This document shows positions 35,174-44,199 of a stretch of DNA of 64,000 bases, piece by piece. Location of the stretch: the NCBI GenBank assembly GCA_040753915.1, contig JBFMDN010000006.1:77077-141076 (forward strand), given 5' to 3'. Under the pieces are notes generated by a model that did not search any database, was not told the DNA's origin, and saw only the letters and a list, made by a program, of their open reading frames with translations. Both the position numbers and the translations under genes were made by a program. Origin of the DNA: JBFMDN01 sp040753915 (lineage in GTDB: Bacteria > Desulfobacterota > Desulfomonilia > Desulfomonilales > Desulfomonilaceae). Positions within the stretch are counted from its first letter, which is position 1. Every line of letters starts with the position of its first letter.

Positions 35174-37177
35174 TTGATCTCGAGACTGTTCCAACCCATA
35201 GATATAGGCCCCGTCTCCTTACCCAACCGGGTCGTCATGACGGCAATGCACCTGAATTACACTCCCAGCGGCGAAGTGACCGACCGCTTCATCGAGTTCT
35301 ACAAGGCCCGAGCTCGAGGAGGAGCCGGATTCATCATTATCGGCGGCGCGGACATAAACGATCAGGCTTCGGGAATGGATTTCATGCTGTCCATCAAGGA
35401 CGATCGGAACATTCCCAGTCTTAAACGATTCGTCGACGCAATCCACGCGGAAGGGGCAAAGACCGCTATCCAGCTCTACATGGCCGGCGCTTATTCTTAT
35501 TGCTTTCTGAAGGGCCTGCCCGTGCTGGCCCCATCCGAGTATTCCTGCAGCTACAACAGAGCCCAGACTACGGCTATGACCCTCGACGACATAGAGCGGG
35601 TGCAGAGAGACTTCGTTCATGCAACGCGAAGGGCAAGGGAGGCCGGGTTCGACGCGGTGGAAGTGATAGCATCAGCCGGATACCTCATCTGCCAGTTCCT
35701 TTCCCCCAAGACCAACAAGCGCGACGACGAGTACGGGGGCTCTCTTGAAAATCGAATGCGCTTCGGCTTGGAGACGGTTCGCCGGGTTCGGGAGGCAACC
35801 GGGCCGGATATGGCACTGGTGGTTCGCGTTGCTGGCAATGACTTTGTGCCGAACAGCCACACCAACAAGGAATCGCGGGTTTTTGCGGCAGCAGTGGCAG
35901 AAGCGGGCGCCGATTGCATCAATGTCACCGGCGGGTGGCACGAGAGCCGTGTTCCTCAGATCACCATGGACTTGCCCCAGGCCGGATACGTGTACCTCGC
36001 TCGAGGGATCAAGGAAAGCGTCAATGTGCCTGTGGTCGGGTGCAATCGGATCAACGATCCGTTCATTGCCGAGGAAGTGCTCAAGGAAGGAGTCGCGGAC
36101 CTGGTCGGCGTTGCCCGGGGTCTAATAGCGGATCCCGAGTTCGTCAACAAAGCTCGCGAAGGAAGGACCGACGAAATTCGGCGGTGTCTCGCGTGTAATC
36201 AACGCTGCTTCGATCACGTGTTTCAGCTCATGCCCGTAGGATGCGTTGTCAATCCCCGTGCAGGCCGGGAAATGGAAACAGAGTATGGCCCGGCAGAGAA
36301 TACCAAGAAGATTCTTGTGGCTGGAGCGGGCCCAGCGGGATGCGAATTCGCTGCCATCGCAGCGGAACGCGGCCATTCCGTGGTCCTGTGCGAGCGAGAG
36401 AATCGCCTTGGAGGCCAGGTGTCATGGGCAGCGGACGCTACACGCAAGCCCGGATTCCACTATCTCATTCAGCACTACAAATCCGTGCTTCCCAAACGCG
36501 GTGTAGACATTCGTCTCGGCACCGAAGTAACACCGGACCTCGTTGCAGCAGAAAAACCTGACCTCGTGGTCGTGGCCACGGGAGCCGCTCCCTTTAAGCC
36601 ACCTATCCCGGAGGTGGAGCTTCCCAATGTGTACCAGGCGTGGGATGTCCTGAAGGGAACGGTTCAGACGGGCAAGAACGTGGTCGTAGTGGGAGGCGGC
36701 TCCGTCGGGCTCGAGACCGCCATATTCCTTGCAATCAAGGGCACCATCTCGCCGGAGCAGGTCTACTTCCTGATGTTGCATGAGGCTGAATCACCCGAGA
36801 TCCTGAGAGAATTGATGGTGCGAGGGGTGAAGAAGGTGACGGTCATTGAGATGACCTCCAAGATGGCGAGCGACGTGGGCCGGTCCACGCGCTGGGTGCT
36901 ACTGAAAGAGCTGGCATTGAGGGGCATCGAGCTCATAACTGACGCTAAGATGAAGGATATCACCCCGACCCACGTGGTGTACACCGATTCGCAGGGCAAT
37001 GACCATACCCTGCCAGCGGATTCGGTAGTCCTGGCGATGGGGGCCCGCCCAGAGAACTCTCTGGCCGTAGCGCTGCAAGATTCCGGCGCTGAGCTTCACG
37101 TGATTGGAGACGCGAGAAAGGTCGGCCGTGTCGGCGAAGCGATCGACGAAGGCTTCGCGTTGGCTTGCCACGTGTGA
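35174..37177 (+). CDS. fadH: 2,4-dienoyl-CoA reductase-type NADH:flavin oxidoreductase
   Basis: This 667-residue protein has an old-yellow-enzyme FMN barrel (LFQPIDIGPVSLPNRVVM at the N-terminus), a [4Fe-4S] motif (CLACNQRCFD then a further Cys in VGCVVNP), an FAD domain (VAGAGPAGCEFAAIAAERG) and an NAD(P) domain (VVVGGGSVGLETAIFLA). The same order is found in E. coli FadH, a 2,4-dienoyl-CoA reductase of about 672 residues. The TTG at 35174 is preferred because GAGGAGG lies 6 bases upstream; an ATG at 35150 is the alternative. Related enzymes reduce other enones or trimethylamine, so the substrate is inferred from the crotonase neighbour. Confidence 0.85.
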   Translation: MISRLFQPIDIGPVSLPNRVVMTAMHLNYTPSGEVTDRFIEFYKARARGGAGFIIIGGADINDQASGMDFMLSIKDDRNIPSLKRFVDAIHAEGAKTAIQLYMAGAYSYCFLKGLPVLAPSEYSCSYNRAQTTAMTLDDIERVQRDFVHATRRAREAGFDAVEVIASAGYLICQFLSPKTNKRDDEYGGSLENRMRFGLETVRRVREATGPDMALVVRVAGNDFVPNSHTNKESRVFAAAVAEAGADCINVTGGWHESRVPQITMDLPQAGYVYLARGIKESVNVPVVGCNRINDPFIAEEVLKEGVADLVGVARGLIADPEFVNKAREGRTDEIRRCLACNQRCFDHVFQLMPVGCVVNPRAGREMETEYGPAENTKKILVAGAGPAGCEFAAIAAERGHSVVLCERENRLGGQVSWAADATRKPGFHYLIQHYKSVLPKRGVDIRLGTEVTPDLVAAEKPDLVVVATGAAPFKPPIPEVELPNVYQAWDVLKGTVQTGKNVVVVGGGSVGLETAIFLAIKGTISPEQVYFLMLHEAESPEILRELMVRGVKKVTVIEMTSKMASDVGRSTRWVLLKELALRGIELITDAKMKDITPTHVVYTDSQGNDHTLPADSVVLAMGARPENSLAVALQDSGAELHVIGDARKVGRVGEAIDEGFALACHV

Positions 37178-37267
37178 TCGGGGTCCGTTTCGCCGCGTTG
37201 CAGACCTAAGCACGAGGTGCCCGGGGCGTACGGATGCGTGCCGCCACAGTCCACGTCCAGATCATTG

Positions 37268-37326
37268 CAACGTAGGGGCACCCCTTGTGGGTGCCCAGGG
37301 CGGGCACCAGGCCCGCCCCTACAGTC
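37268..37326. repeat. partial family A element
   Basis: This is the GTAGGGGCACCCC...GCCCGCCCCTACAG core of family A without its terminal inverted repeats. It lies between the fadH stop and the small downstream gene. Confidence 0.65.
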
Positions 37327-37341
37327 TCCCACCTGCTCAGG

Positions 37342-37626
37342 TTACTCCTCTTCTGCAAAGGGATTTCTGGCGAGACGGCACGTGCAGTTGCCTTCATCTC
37401 CACTGTTCCATTGATTGATTATCTGCTTGAGCTTCGCCTTGTCCAGGTCCAGGTACCTCTTGACGTCTCCCTGTGTAATAAGTCGTAGCTTGTACGCGAA
37501 AAAGACGGCCTCTTCCAACAGCGCCGGAGTGAAAGGGAGACGCTCCTTGAGTAGTCCCCTTTTGTCCAATATGTCGAGGATCTCTTCATATCCGGCGACG
37601 CGCTTGTTCAATTGCTGCTTCTCCAT
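37342..37626 (-). CDS. small hypothetical protein
   Basis: A 94-residue, mostly helical protein starting 11 bp after the pbpC stop. Its middle (LITQGDVKRYLDLDKAKLKQ) looks like a short winged-helix-like or helical bundle segment, and the tail contains a Cys pair (NCTCRLARN). Start and length are plausible but no family was recognised. Confidence 0.6.
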   Translation of the reverse strand: MEKQQLNKRVAGYEEILDILDKRGLLKERLPFTPALLEEAVFFAYKLRLITQGDVKRYLDLDKAKLKQIINQWNSGDEGNCTCRLARNPFAEEE

Positions 37627-37636
37627 AACTCACCCG

Positions 37637-39955
37637 TCAATCGACGTAGATCGTGGCCGTGGCCGCTCGTCGCTGCGGCGTAACCGCATGAATGACGTGC
37701 TTCCCGCGGGTCGGGGTCCAGAAAAATTCGTACGGCGCTGGCGTCCGTGCCAGCTCAACTCCATCGATGAGCCATATCACATGGCACACCACCGGCTGAG
37801 GAACGGCCCTCAGCACGATGCGCGTGGGACCGTGCCGGTTGATCAGAAAATGGTCGGCACTGTGCGGGCTGACGATTTCGATGTTTCCCCTTTCCACCCC
37901 CGCCTCTAAAACAGATGGCTCCCTTGCGCCCCATTGGCCCAAGGATCTATCGTTGGGGCGTTCGAGGCGAAACCTCCCTGGTCCTAGTCTGGCTTCTCTG
38001 CGATGTATCCATCGGGCGTACGAGCCCCCCAGGTAGCGATACTCCGTTTCATGGGCAAGCGTGCATGTCTCCATCTTACCCGCATGGATTACAAGCTCTG
38101 TGACGCCCCGCGGACACGCGGGTCCTGCCAACTTGCCTGACTCGGGACATATCCGTGCTTCGCTCACCCCTCTCGGCCTGGAAAATGCGGCAGGGGGATT
38201 TCCACCGTACAACATAGACACAATATCTTTCAAAATGGGTCCGCATAGTGTGGCACCAGGCAAGCTACTTCCGGGCCTGCCCGAGAAATTACCGGCCCAG
38301 ATGCCAATCACGTGTCGGCTCGTATACGCGATGGCCCAGGCGTCTCTGAAATTGTTGCTCGTTCCAGTCTTTACCGCGACCGGAAATCCAAAATCAAAAT
38401 AGTATGGATTCCCGAAGGTTAATATCCGAGCCGTCGGGTCGGACAGAATGTGTGTAATGATGTACGCTGTCTCCCGTGAGAATACCTCGCCGGCGTTTGA
38501 AGCCCGGCCCGCAGTGGTTGTCAAACGTTTGAACCTACCCCGGTCCGCGAGAGCCCCGTACGCCTGCACCAGATCGTACAGGCTCGTCTCTATGTTCCCG
38601 ATGGCCATACCCAGCCCAAAGTGATTCTCCGAGAGAGATTCGTCACCCACCACGCTCAAGCTCGTAAGGAGCCGATAAAATTGGCCCGTTCCGAGAGCTC
38701 GAGCCATCTTGACAGCGGAAAGGTTTAGGGAATTTCCTAGAGCAGATCGGATCGTCACCGGCCCGTACGAACGCCGGTCCGCGTTGTACGGAAGGTAATC
38801 ACCGTGAGGCGTTGGGTAGCTCCTCTCCGTGTCCGGGATCTGCGAAAACGGATGATAGCCGTTCTCTATGGCCAGGGCATACAGAAACGGCTTGAGCGTC
38901 GAACCTGCGCTCCGTCGAGCCAGAACCGCGTTGTTATATCCCCCATCGCTCGGTCCGTATGAGAACGATCCCACCGTAGCCAGGACCTCAGCATCCGGCA
39001 CCGAGGCGATTATCGCCCCTGCTTGCTCGATCCCCACAGCTCTAAGCCTCGTTCGGTGAGATCGAAGCACGTTCTCCAGAGCCTTCTGCACCTGCATGTC
39101 TACTGTAGTCCGAATCGTGCCGCGATCCGCGGCCGGATCTGATAGCACCAGGTCAACTAGGTGGGGAGCCTCCAACGGAAAACGGAATTTACTGAACTTC
39201 AGGCCGGAATTGACACCACGCTCCAGTTGCTCTGAGCTGATGAATCCGAGGGAGGCCATCTGCCTGAGGATCCGATCTCGTTCCGTGCGCAGGATTCTTC
39301 GGCCTGATTCTTTTCTTGGAGAGTATCTCGTTGGAGAACGTGGCAGAGCAGCCAACACTGCCGCCTCAGGCAAAGTTATCTTGCGTACATCCTTGCCAAA
39401 GTACAGTCTGGACGCCAACCCTGCCCCGCGGATTCCGCTTCCCATGGGAGAGAGGTTCAGGTGAAGCTCCAGGATCTCTTCCTTGCTGATCTGCGCTTCC
39501 ATCTTGATCGCCGCGGCCAGCTCGATAATCTTGGACGTGTACGTCCTCGGCCGCGGATCTATAAGCCGAACTACCTGCTGGGTTATGGTGGACGCTCCCG
39601 AGACGATTCGCCAGCGCGCCACATTGGATATCAGAGCGCGCAGGATCGCGATGGGATCAAAGCCCGGATGATAGAAAAATCGTTTGTCTTCTGCCGCAAC
39701 CACCGCGTCCTTGAGAAAAGGAGGAAATGTCGATATGTCGCTCCAGAGCGTATAGCGCTCCCTCGAATCCGGGAAAATGCGCAGAATTTCTCCCTCTCTG
39801 TCCGTTACCACGGAGCTCGATCGCTCTCTTTGCTCTTGAATAGCCCTTCTATAATCAGGCAAAGAGTGCCACGCTATTCCACCTGCCACAAAAGCCCCAA
39901 TGCACAGGCACAAGGCAGCGATTCTCACCTTCGGATTCCTAACAGCAGATCTCAT
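37637..39955 (-). CDS. pbpC: penicillin-binding protein 1C
   Basis: This bifunctional peptidoglycan synthase (772 residues from the ATG at 39955) has a single N-terminal anchor, a glycosyltransferase domain (Glu89 in EDKRFFYHPGFDP, GASTITQQ at 110-117), a transpeptidase domain with the Ser-x2-Lys at 352-355 (GSTLKPF) and K529-T-G531, and a C-terminal BiPBP_C immunoglobulin-like domain. Length and order match E. coli PbpC, which acts with alpha-2-macroglobulin in many bacteria, although none is adjacent here. A GTG at 39964 has a slightly better ribosome site. Confidence 0.93.
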   Translation of the reverse strand: MRSAVRNPKVRIAALCLCIGAFVAGGIAWHSLPDYRRAIQEQRERSSSVVTDREGEILRIFPDSRERYTLWSDISTFPPFLKDAVVAAEDKRFFYHPGFDPIAILRALISNVARWRIVSGASTITQQVVRLIDPRPRTYTSKIIELAAAIKMEAQISKEEILELHLNLSPMGSGIRGAGLASRLYFGKDVRKITLPEAAVLAALPRSPTRYSPRKESGRRILRTERDRILRQMASLGFISSEQLERGVNSGLKFSKFRFPLEAPHLVDLVLSDPAADRGTIRTTVDMQVQKALENVLRSHRTRLRAVGIEQAGAIIASVPDAEVLATVGSFSYGPSDGGYNNAVLARRSAGSTLKPFLYALAIENGYHPFSQIPDTERSYPTPHGDYLPYNADRRSYGPVTIRSALGNSLNLSAVKMARALGTGQFYRLLTSLSVVGDESLSENHFGLGMAIGNIETSLYDLVQAYGALADRGRFKRLTTTAGRASNAGEVFSRETAYIITHILSDPTARILTFGNPYYFDFGFPVAVKTGTSNNFRDAWAIAYTSRHVIGIWAGNFSGRPGSSLPGATLCGPILKDIVSMLYGGNPPAAFSRPRGVSEARICPESGKLAGPACPRGVTELVIHAGKMETCTLAHETEYRYLGGSYARWIHRREARLGPGRFRLERPNDRSLGQWGAREPSVLEAGVERGNIEIVSPHSADHFLINRHGPTRIVLRAVPQPVVCHVIWLIDGVELARTPAPYEFFWTPTRGKHVIHAVTPQRRAATATIYVD

Positions 39956-40026
39956 GACGCTCACGACAACCGACTCCGATACGTCTCCCCGCGACAGCCG
40001 AATCACATGAGTAATCCCGCGTCCCA

Positions 40027-40061
40027 CGGGACTACTCAAGGTGCGCTCCTTCAGAGCGCAA
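40027..40061 (+). repeat. 35-bp dispersed repeat, copy 2
   Basis: GGGACTACTCAAGGTGCGCT then CCTTCAGAGC matches 6284-6318 with few changes. It lies upstream of pbpC, where it would fall in the leader. Confidence 0.6.
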
Positions 40062-40077
40062 GCCTCCTCACGAGCAA

Positions 40078-40335
40078 TGTAGGGGCACCCCTAAGAAAGT
40101 GTCTCAAAAGCCGGCAGTCCGTGATAATCGTGGCACGCCCCCTCACCCTGACCCTCTCCCCCGCTTCGGAGAGAAGGGATTCTTCCGGCTCCCTCTCCCT
40201 CTGGGAGAGGGTTGGGGTGAGGGTGCCTTTCCACGCATCGACGCTCAATCGTGCTACGATTTTTGGTGTGTCCCGAGTTTTGAGACACTCTCCCCAGTGG
40301 GTGCCCAGGGCGGACACAACGCCCGCCCCTACATC
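40078..40335. repeat. family A element split by a family B insertion
   Basis: GTAGGGGCACCCCTAA at the left and CAGTGGGTGCCCAGGGCGG... GCCCGCCCCTACA at the right are the two halves of a family A core, separated by an intact family B element. A further family E-like right end (degenerate ATTTCATAAG) lies at about 40445-40490, next to the pepF stop. The 39956-40496 spacer has no gene. Confidence 0.75.
40097..40300. mobile_element. MITE-like family B element inside family A
   Basis: Bounded by GAAAGTGTCTCAAAA and TTTTGAGACACTCTC. The interior is AT/GC-mixed with CCACGATTATC-type and long CCCTCTCCC/GGGAGAGGG palindromic tracts found in the other full copies. No clear target duplication is left here. 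Confidence 0.75.
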
Positions 40336-40496
40336 CGCTGCACCGGTACTTATACCGCAGAGGTCAACGCTCCACCCCATAGTATGGCAGGTTTCAAACC
40401 TGCCCTGTATTGAGACAGGCTCTAAATCTGCTCTTCCCAGGAGGAAGCTGTTTACCGAATACGTAGCCATCCTTATGAAATCTTGTAATCAGCCCC

Positions 40497-42212
40497 TCAC
40501 GCGGCCCCGCAAACCTGGGATTTCTGGCCTATGGTTTGCTCTATCAGTTCTACGGCCGCTCCAAGCGTGGCCGAATCAAACGCGAATCTAGCGCCAGCAG
40601 CGCTGAACAAATCCGGCAGGGAGACGGTTCCGCCGAGCGAGAGCGCCCGCCGATAAGCCCGGAGCGCTTTCTCACGGTCCTCCAGCGCGTTCTTCCAGAC
40701 CTGAACCGCCCCTAGCTGAGCGAGCCCATATTCCACGTAGTAGAGCGGCACCACGTGGATGTGCAATTTCCTATGCCATCCTGTTGCTAATGAGTCTTCG
40801 AGTCCGGACCAGTCGATCCACGGGGTGAATCGCCGCGTCAATGCGGTCCATACCTCGTCACAGCGGTTGGGGTCTTCCGCGTCCATGACATGCTCGTAGA
40901 CCCAGTGCTGAAACGCGTCCACCACCGCCATGTAGGGCCAAAAGAGGATCGCTCCTTCCAAATGCTCCACCAGCGCCCGGTCGGCATCCTCTTGTGTATA
41001 GAAACCTCCCTCATCACGACCAAGATATGGAGACGCGAGCAATTCCATTCCCATGGAGGCTACTTCAGAGAATTCCATCCCCACCTGTCGTTGCTGGATA
41101 TAGGGGAGAGCATTCCGTTCGAACGCGTGAAACGAGTGGCCGGATTCATGTAAAAGAGTTTGCACATCACTGTGCATACCCACTGCATTCATGAAGATGA
41201 ACGGTCGTTTCGTGGCCGGGAATTCCGTGCAGTACCCTCCCGGTGCTTTGTGCTTGCGGTTGTCCAAGTCCAGGTATCCTTCCTGGACCATGATGTCGAA
41301 GTATCCGCCAAGAGTCGAGTCCAGCCGATGGATCATCCGTGAGACACCCGCCTTGAGCTCGCCCACCTCGGTGAAGGGCTTCAGGGGCTCCCGTCCCAAA
41401 GGGTCCACATCCATGTCCCACGGTCTCAAACGAGAGAGTCCGAGCACGTGCCTGCGTTTCTCGGCAATACGCATCGCTGCCGGGACTACAGCGGCCTCGA
41501 TGGCCTCATGAAATCGAGCACAATCCTCAGGGGTGTAATCAAACCTGTGTAATTGCTTCCACCTGAAGGAACGATAATCTCTGAATCCCGCGTTCGAGGA
41601 TTGTTCACGCCTCAGCCCGAGGAAATCCCGCCAGAGCTTGTTTATTGCGTCCCTGTCCTCGAGCTGTCGTTCCGAGGCGGCCCGCCACGCGTCTTCTCGG
41701 ACCTGCCGATCCGTGCTCTGATAGTGGGGCCTCAACTGGACAACCGTCACTTCCTGTCCGTCCCACATCACGGTTTGAGCGCCCATAACCTTGTCATATT
41801 CGTTAGTGAGCTTGTGCTCTTCCACGAAAAGAGGGATGTTCTCTTGCCGAAAGATCTCCGCGTCCGTCCGCATGCCGAGTAGCGGAATCTCCAAGCCTTT
41901 CGCGACAAGCCCCGTGTCGAGCAGCTTAGTCTTGAGCCTTTGCTCTGCTTCCTCGGCCGGGGGATACGTGGTCTCGAGGAAATTGTGGTACCGCTTCTCA
42001 GCCTCCGCGTCAGCCGTGTTCACCGTGATTGCCACATGGAGCCGTGAAAACGTCTCCTCGATCAGCTCGCTCAAGCGGGTCCAATTGGTGAGGAATTCCG
42101 AGAGCGTGTCGTCATAGAGCGGGTAATTGAGCAAATCGTGGTAGTAAGCCTCGAATTGAGACCAAGTCCAATCTTTGACGATGCCTGCATCCGAAGGGAG
42201 AGAGTCGAACAT
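40497..42212 (-). CDS. M3-family oligoendopeptidase (PepF-like)
   Basis: This 571-residue zinc metallopeptidase has the thermolysin-like motif HESGH (355-359) in LLHESGHSFHAFERN and a long helical N-terminus. The third ligand Glu is in the downstream EFSEVASMGMEL. M3 peptidases cleave short peptides in the cytoplasm. The ATG at 42212 has GAGGAGG about 6 bases upstream, better than the frame's earlier start at 42239. It is a monocistronic-looking gene. Confidence 0.9.
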   Translation of the reverse strand: MFDSLPSDAGIVKDWTWSQFEAYYHDLLNYPLYDDTLSEFLTNWTRLSELIEETFSRLHVAITVNTADAEAEKRYHNFLETTYPPAEEAEQRLKTKLLDTGLVAKGLEIPLLGMRTDAEIFRQENIPLFVEEHKLTNEYDKVMGAQTVMWDGQEVTVVQLRPHYQSTDRQVREDAWRAASERQLEDRDAINKLWRDFLGLRREQSSNAGFRDYRSFRWKQLHRFDYTPEDCARFHEAIEAAVVPAAMRIAEKRRHVLGLSRLRPWDMDVDPLGREPLKPFTEVGELKAGVSRMIHRLDSTLGGYFDIMVQEGYLDLDNRKHKAPGGYCTEFPATKRPFIFMNAVGMHSDVQTLLHESGHSFHAFERNALPYIQQRQVGMEFSEVASMGMELLASPYLGRDEGGFYTQEDADRALVEHLEGAILFWPYMAVVDAFQHWVYEHVMDAEDPNRCDEVWTALTRRFTPWIDWSGLEDSLATGWHRKLHIHVVPLYYVEYGLAQLGAVQVWKNALEDREKALRAYRRALSLGGTVSLPDLFSAAGARFAFDSATLGAAVELIEQTIGQKSQVCGAA

Positions 42213-42368
42213 GCGCACCTCCTCACGATACTCTACCATACAGCGAGCATAACCATTGTTCTGGGTAGTGCAATCTTGTTCTCCACTCGATAGTGTCCGG
42301 CCACACGCGAATTCACGGTGGCCAGGGATCTTCGTGCTTCATCAAAGCATGGGCGCTGCCGATTGTCA

Positions 42369-42890
42369 CTAGAACTCGACACCTCGTTGCGCCGCGACCC
42401 CTCGATTATAGGGATGTTTTTCTTCTCCCATCACTGTGACCAAGTCAGCAGCATTACAGAGAGATGTTGGTGCATCTCGGCCGGTGGTGACAATGTGCAA
42501 TCCAGGCGGCCGATTCTTCAGAAACTCGACAACATCGGCCTCTTTTATATTCATGAAGTTGAGCACGTAGGTGATTTCGTCCAGAATAACCATCTGGAAT
42601 CTGCCTGAGATCATCTGTTGCTTCGCAAATTCCCATCCTTGCTTCGCAACTTCCTCATCTTTGGCCAAGTCATCGGACTCCCAAAGAAATCCCCGACCGA
42701 ACACGTGAATCTCCAACAAATCGGAGAATCGTGCAGCCGCATCGAGCTCTCCGCATTTTCGGGAGCCCTTGACGAATTGGATAAAACAAACGCGCATGCC
42801 GTGACCGAGGGCTCTAAAAGCCTGTCCCAACGCAGCGGTCGTTTTTCCCTTCCCATTTCCCGTAAAAACCATGAGCAAGCCTTTTCGCAT
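42369..42890 (-). CDS. cobA: cob(I)alamin adenosyltransferase (CobA/BtuR type)
   Basis: This 173-residue ATP:corrinoid adenosyltransferase has a P-loop GNGKGKTT (residues 11-18), the family block FIQFVKGSRKCGEL and the Walker B-like VILDEITYVLNF. It makes adenosylcobalamin from cob(I)alamin. GAGGAG lies 10 bases before the ATG. A cobalamin riboswitch with a terminator lies about 300 nt upstream on the same strand, so its expression is probably repressed when B12 is plentiful. The window's B12-binding radical SAM protein would use cobalamin. Confidence 0.94.
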   Translation of the reverse strand: MRKGLLMVFTGNGKGKTTAALGQAFRALGHGMRVCFIQFVKGSRKCGELDAAARFSDLLEIHVFGRGFLWESDDLAKDEEVAKQGWEFAKQQMISGRFQMVILDEITYVLNFMNIKEADVVEFLKNRPPGLHIVTTGRDAPTSLCNAADLVTVMGEEKHPYNRGVAAQRGVEF

Positions 42891-42931
42891 TGGCCGATCT
42901 CCTCACTCGATGAGTGCCCTGGCGACGCGTG

Positions 42932-43054
42932 TTAACTCATGCGAACGGTGTCCGTTAGCACGTCACGTTTGCACTTGCGGCAGTCAGGGCTCGTACCCAC
43001 CACGATTCCGAGCAAACGTTTTTCTTGCGAACCCCGGGAATCAGTGAAAAGCAT
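42932..43054 (-). CDS. possible 40-residue ORF between riboswitch and cobA
   Basis: A short frame with a Cys pair (PDCRKCKRDVL) and a stop well before cobA. The start has a weak ribosome site. It may be a leader peptide or chance; base composition is normal. I report it because it occupies the unexplained part of the cobA leader. Confidence 0.25.
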   Translation of the reverse strand: MLFTDSRGSQEKRLLGIVVGTSPDCRKCKRDVLTDTVRMS

Positions 43055-43183
43055 CGATCCGAGAGGCCAGGAAGGCTGGGGATCGCGGCACCCGATGAGG
43101 TCACCGCGAGAAAATCACATTCACCCGGTCTCCGGCTCAAAGACGAAGAGCGGTACGGACGTGGCTTCAACAAGCCGAGCCAC

Positions 43184-43220
43184 AAAAGAACAAAAACCCT
43201 TCTGCATAGGTGCGAAAGGG
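43184..43220 (-). terminator. intrinsic terminator, riboswitch expression platform
   Basis: On the minus strand CCCTTTCGCA pairs with TGCAGAAGGG around a CCTA loop (one mismatch and one G-U) and is followed by TTTTTGTTCTTTT. It stands just downstream of the cobalamin aptamer, which fits termination control. Confidence 0.6.
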
Positions 43221-43264
43221 CACTTACCAGCTCCCTCAAACCCGCCCTCGCAGGATTACCTGGG

Positions 43265-43430
43265 ATTCATGAAACAGCCGGGTGTTCTGGCTTCCGCTTC
43301 ATCCTACTCTCCCCGCCTTCCCAGAGTGTTCTCCAGTGGCTCATCATGGGGATTTCGTCCGCGGTTACAGCTGCGGGGCAGCGCCGGCCCTTCACCGGCT
43401 TCCTCGTTGCTGTTTCTGTCTCAAAATAAC
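43265..43430 (-). promoter_or_regulatory. cobalamin (B12) riboswitch
   Basis: The minus strand carries the class hallmarks in order: GGAAGCCGGTGAAGGGCCGG, then CTGCCCCGCAGCTGTAACC, GAGCCACTGG, GGGAAGGCGGGGAGAGTAGG and the B12-box-like tract GATGAAGCGGAAGCCAGA. This order and the GCCACTG element match the cobalamin aptamer. It lies upstream of cobA, with a terminator between. Confidence 0.88.
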
Positions 43431-43443
43431 TAAATCGACAGTA

Positions 43444-43473
43444 ATGGTACCGAATAATAGGGACAAGAGTCAA
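43444..43473 (-). promoter_or_regulatory. candidate promoter of the riboswitch transcript
   Basis: On the minus strand TTGACT (43473-43468) is followed after 18 bases by TACCAT (43449-43444), about 15-20 nt before the start of the aptamer. The -10 match is weak. Confidence 0.4.
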
Positions 43474-43517
43474 GGGCTTTCGCCCCACTCGGCCGCTACT
43501 TGCCTCTCATCACTAAC

Positions 43518-44153
43518 CTAAAGGGGGATCGAGATCCCGCCATTCTTGCGGATCCGCCAGAAGTGCCAGGCGGTCAGGATGGTGAGCGCGGCTGGCAAAA
43601 CGATCACGTGCCAGGCATAGAGTCGGACAAGGACCTCGTCACCCACCTGTTCCGGACCGAACAGCAGTGATGCCACCTGAGCTCCCACTACAGGTACATT
43701 GGCCGCGAGATTACGCGCTATGGTCCAGGCCCAGAGAGACCTGTCGTCCCAAATCAGGAGATAACCCGTGAAATCTACCATGAACGTGGCCACCAACAAT
43801 GCTGCCCCAATCACCCAGTTGAGCCTTCTCGGCGCAGCATATGAGCCTGTAACGAAGACCCGTACCATGTGAAGGACCGCGAGGACAACCATGATCTGTC
43901 CGCACCAATAATGGAGATTCCGGACGAAAAAACCGTAAGGCGCCACATGGGTAATTCTCTGGACCGAGTGGTACGCTCCGGCGGGAGTTGGAACGTACTG
44001 GAGCATGAGAAGACCCCCTGTGACTATCTCGATCACGAACATCCAGAACGTAAGTCCCCCCAGACACCAGGTAAACCTGACTGTTGCGGAAGGTGCGGGG
44101 ATGGTTCGAGGATGAAGATGGAGAAGAAAATCGGAAAATGATGCTGACGACAT
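43518..44153 (-). CDS. cytochrome b6-type membrane subunit
   Basis: This 211-residue N-terminal cytochrome b domain has four membrane helices and two haem-binding His pairs: H-x13-H in NLHYWCGQIMVVLAVLH and H-x14-H in the last helix. The x14 spacing is that of cytochrome b6 rather than bc1. Cys30 in TWCLGG sits where cytochrome b6 binds the extra haem c-i. It follows the Rieske gene by 46 bp. The start at 44153 is chosen by family length; one at 44231 would overlap the Rieske gene. The partner should be quinol; no separate subunit IV is present in this window. Confidence 0.85.
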   Translation of the reverse strand: MSSASFSDFLLHLHPRTIPAPSATVRFTWCLGGLTFWMFVIEIVTGGLLMLQYVPTPAGAYHSVQRITHVAPYGFFVRNLHYWCGQIMVVLAVLHMVRVFVTGSYAAPRRLNWVIGAALLVATFMVDFTGYLLIWDDRSLWAWTIARNLAANVPVVGAQVASLLFGPEQVGDEVLVRLYAWHVIVLPAALTILTAWHFWRIRKNGGISIPL

Positions 44154-44199
44154 GTGAGCGCCTGGAACCTGTCGAAATCCGTCACTACCGGGGGAAGGT

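Noticed and set aside
37637..40039. Longer pbpC starting at 40039.
   Set aside because: The extra 28 residues come partly from the 35-bp repeat and are not part of the family; a start at 39955 or 39964 gives the normal length.
42932..43265. A minus-strand frame downstream of the riboswitch that reads like a protein interrupted by two close in-frame TGA codons (possible selenoprotein or pseudogene).
   Set aside because: The 5' part of the frame overlaps a clear intrinsic terminator and lacks a ribosome site, and the frame also has a TAA near its start. I treat the resemblance as chance.
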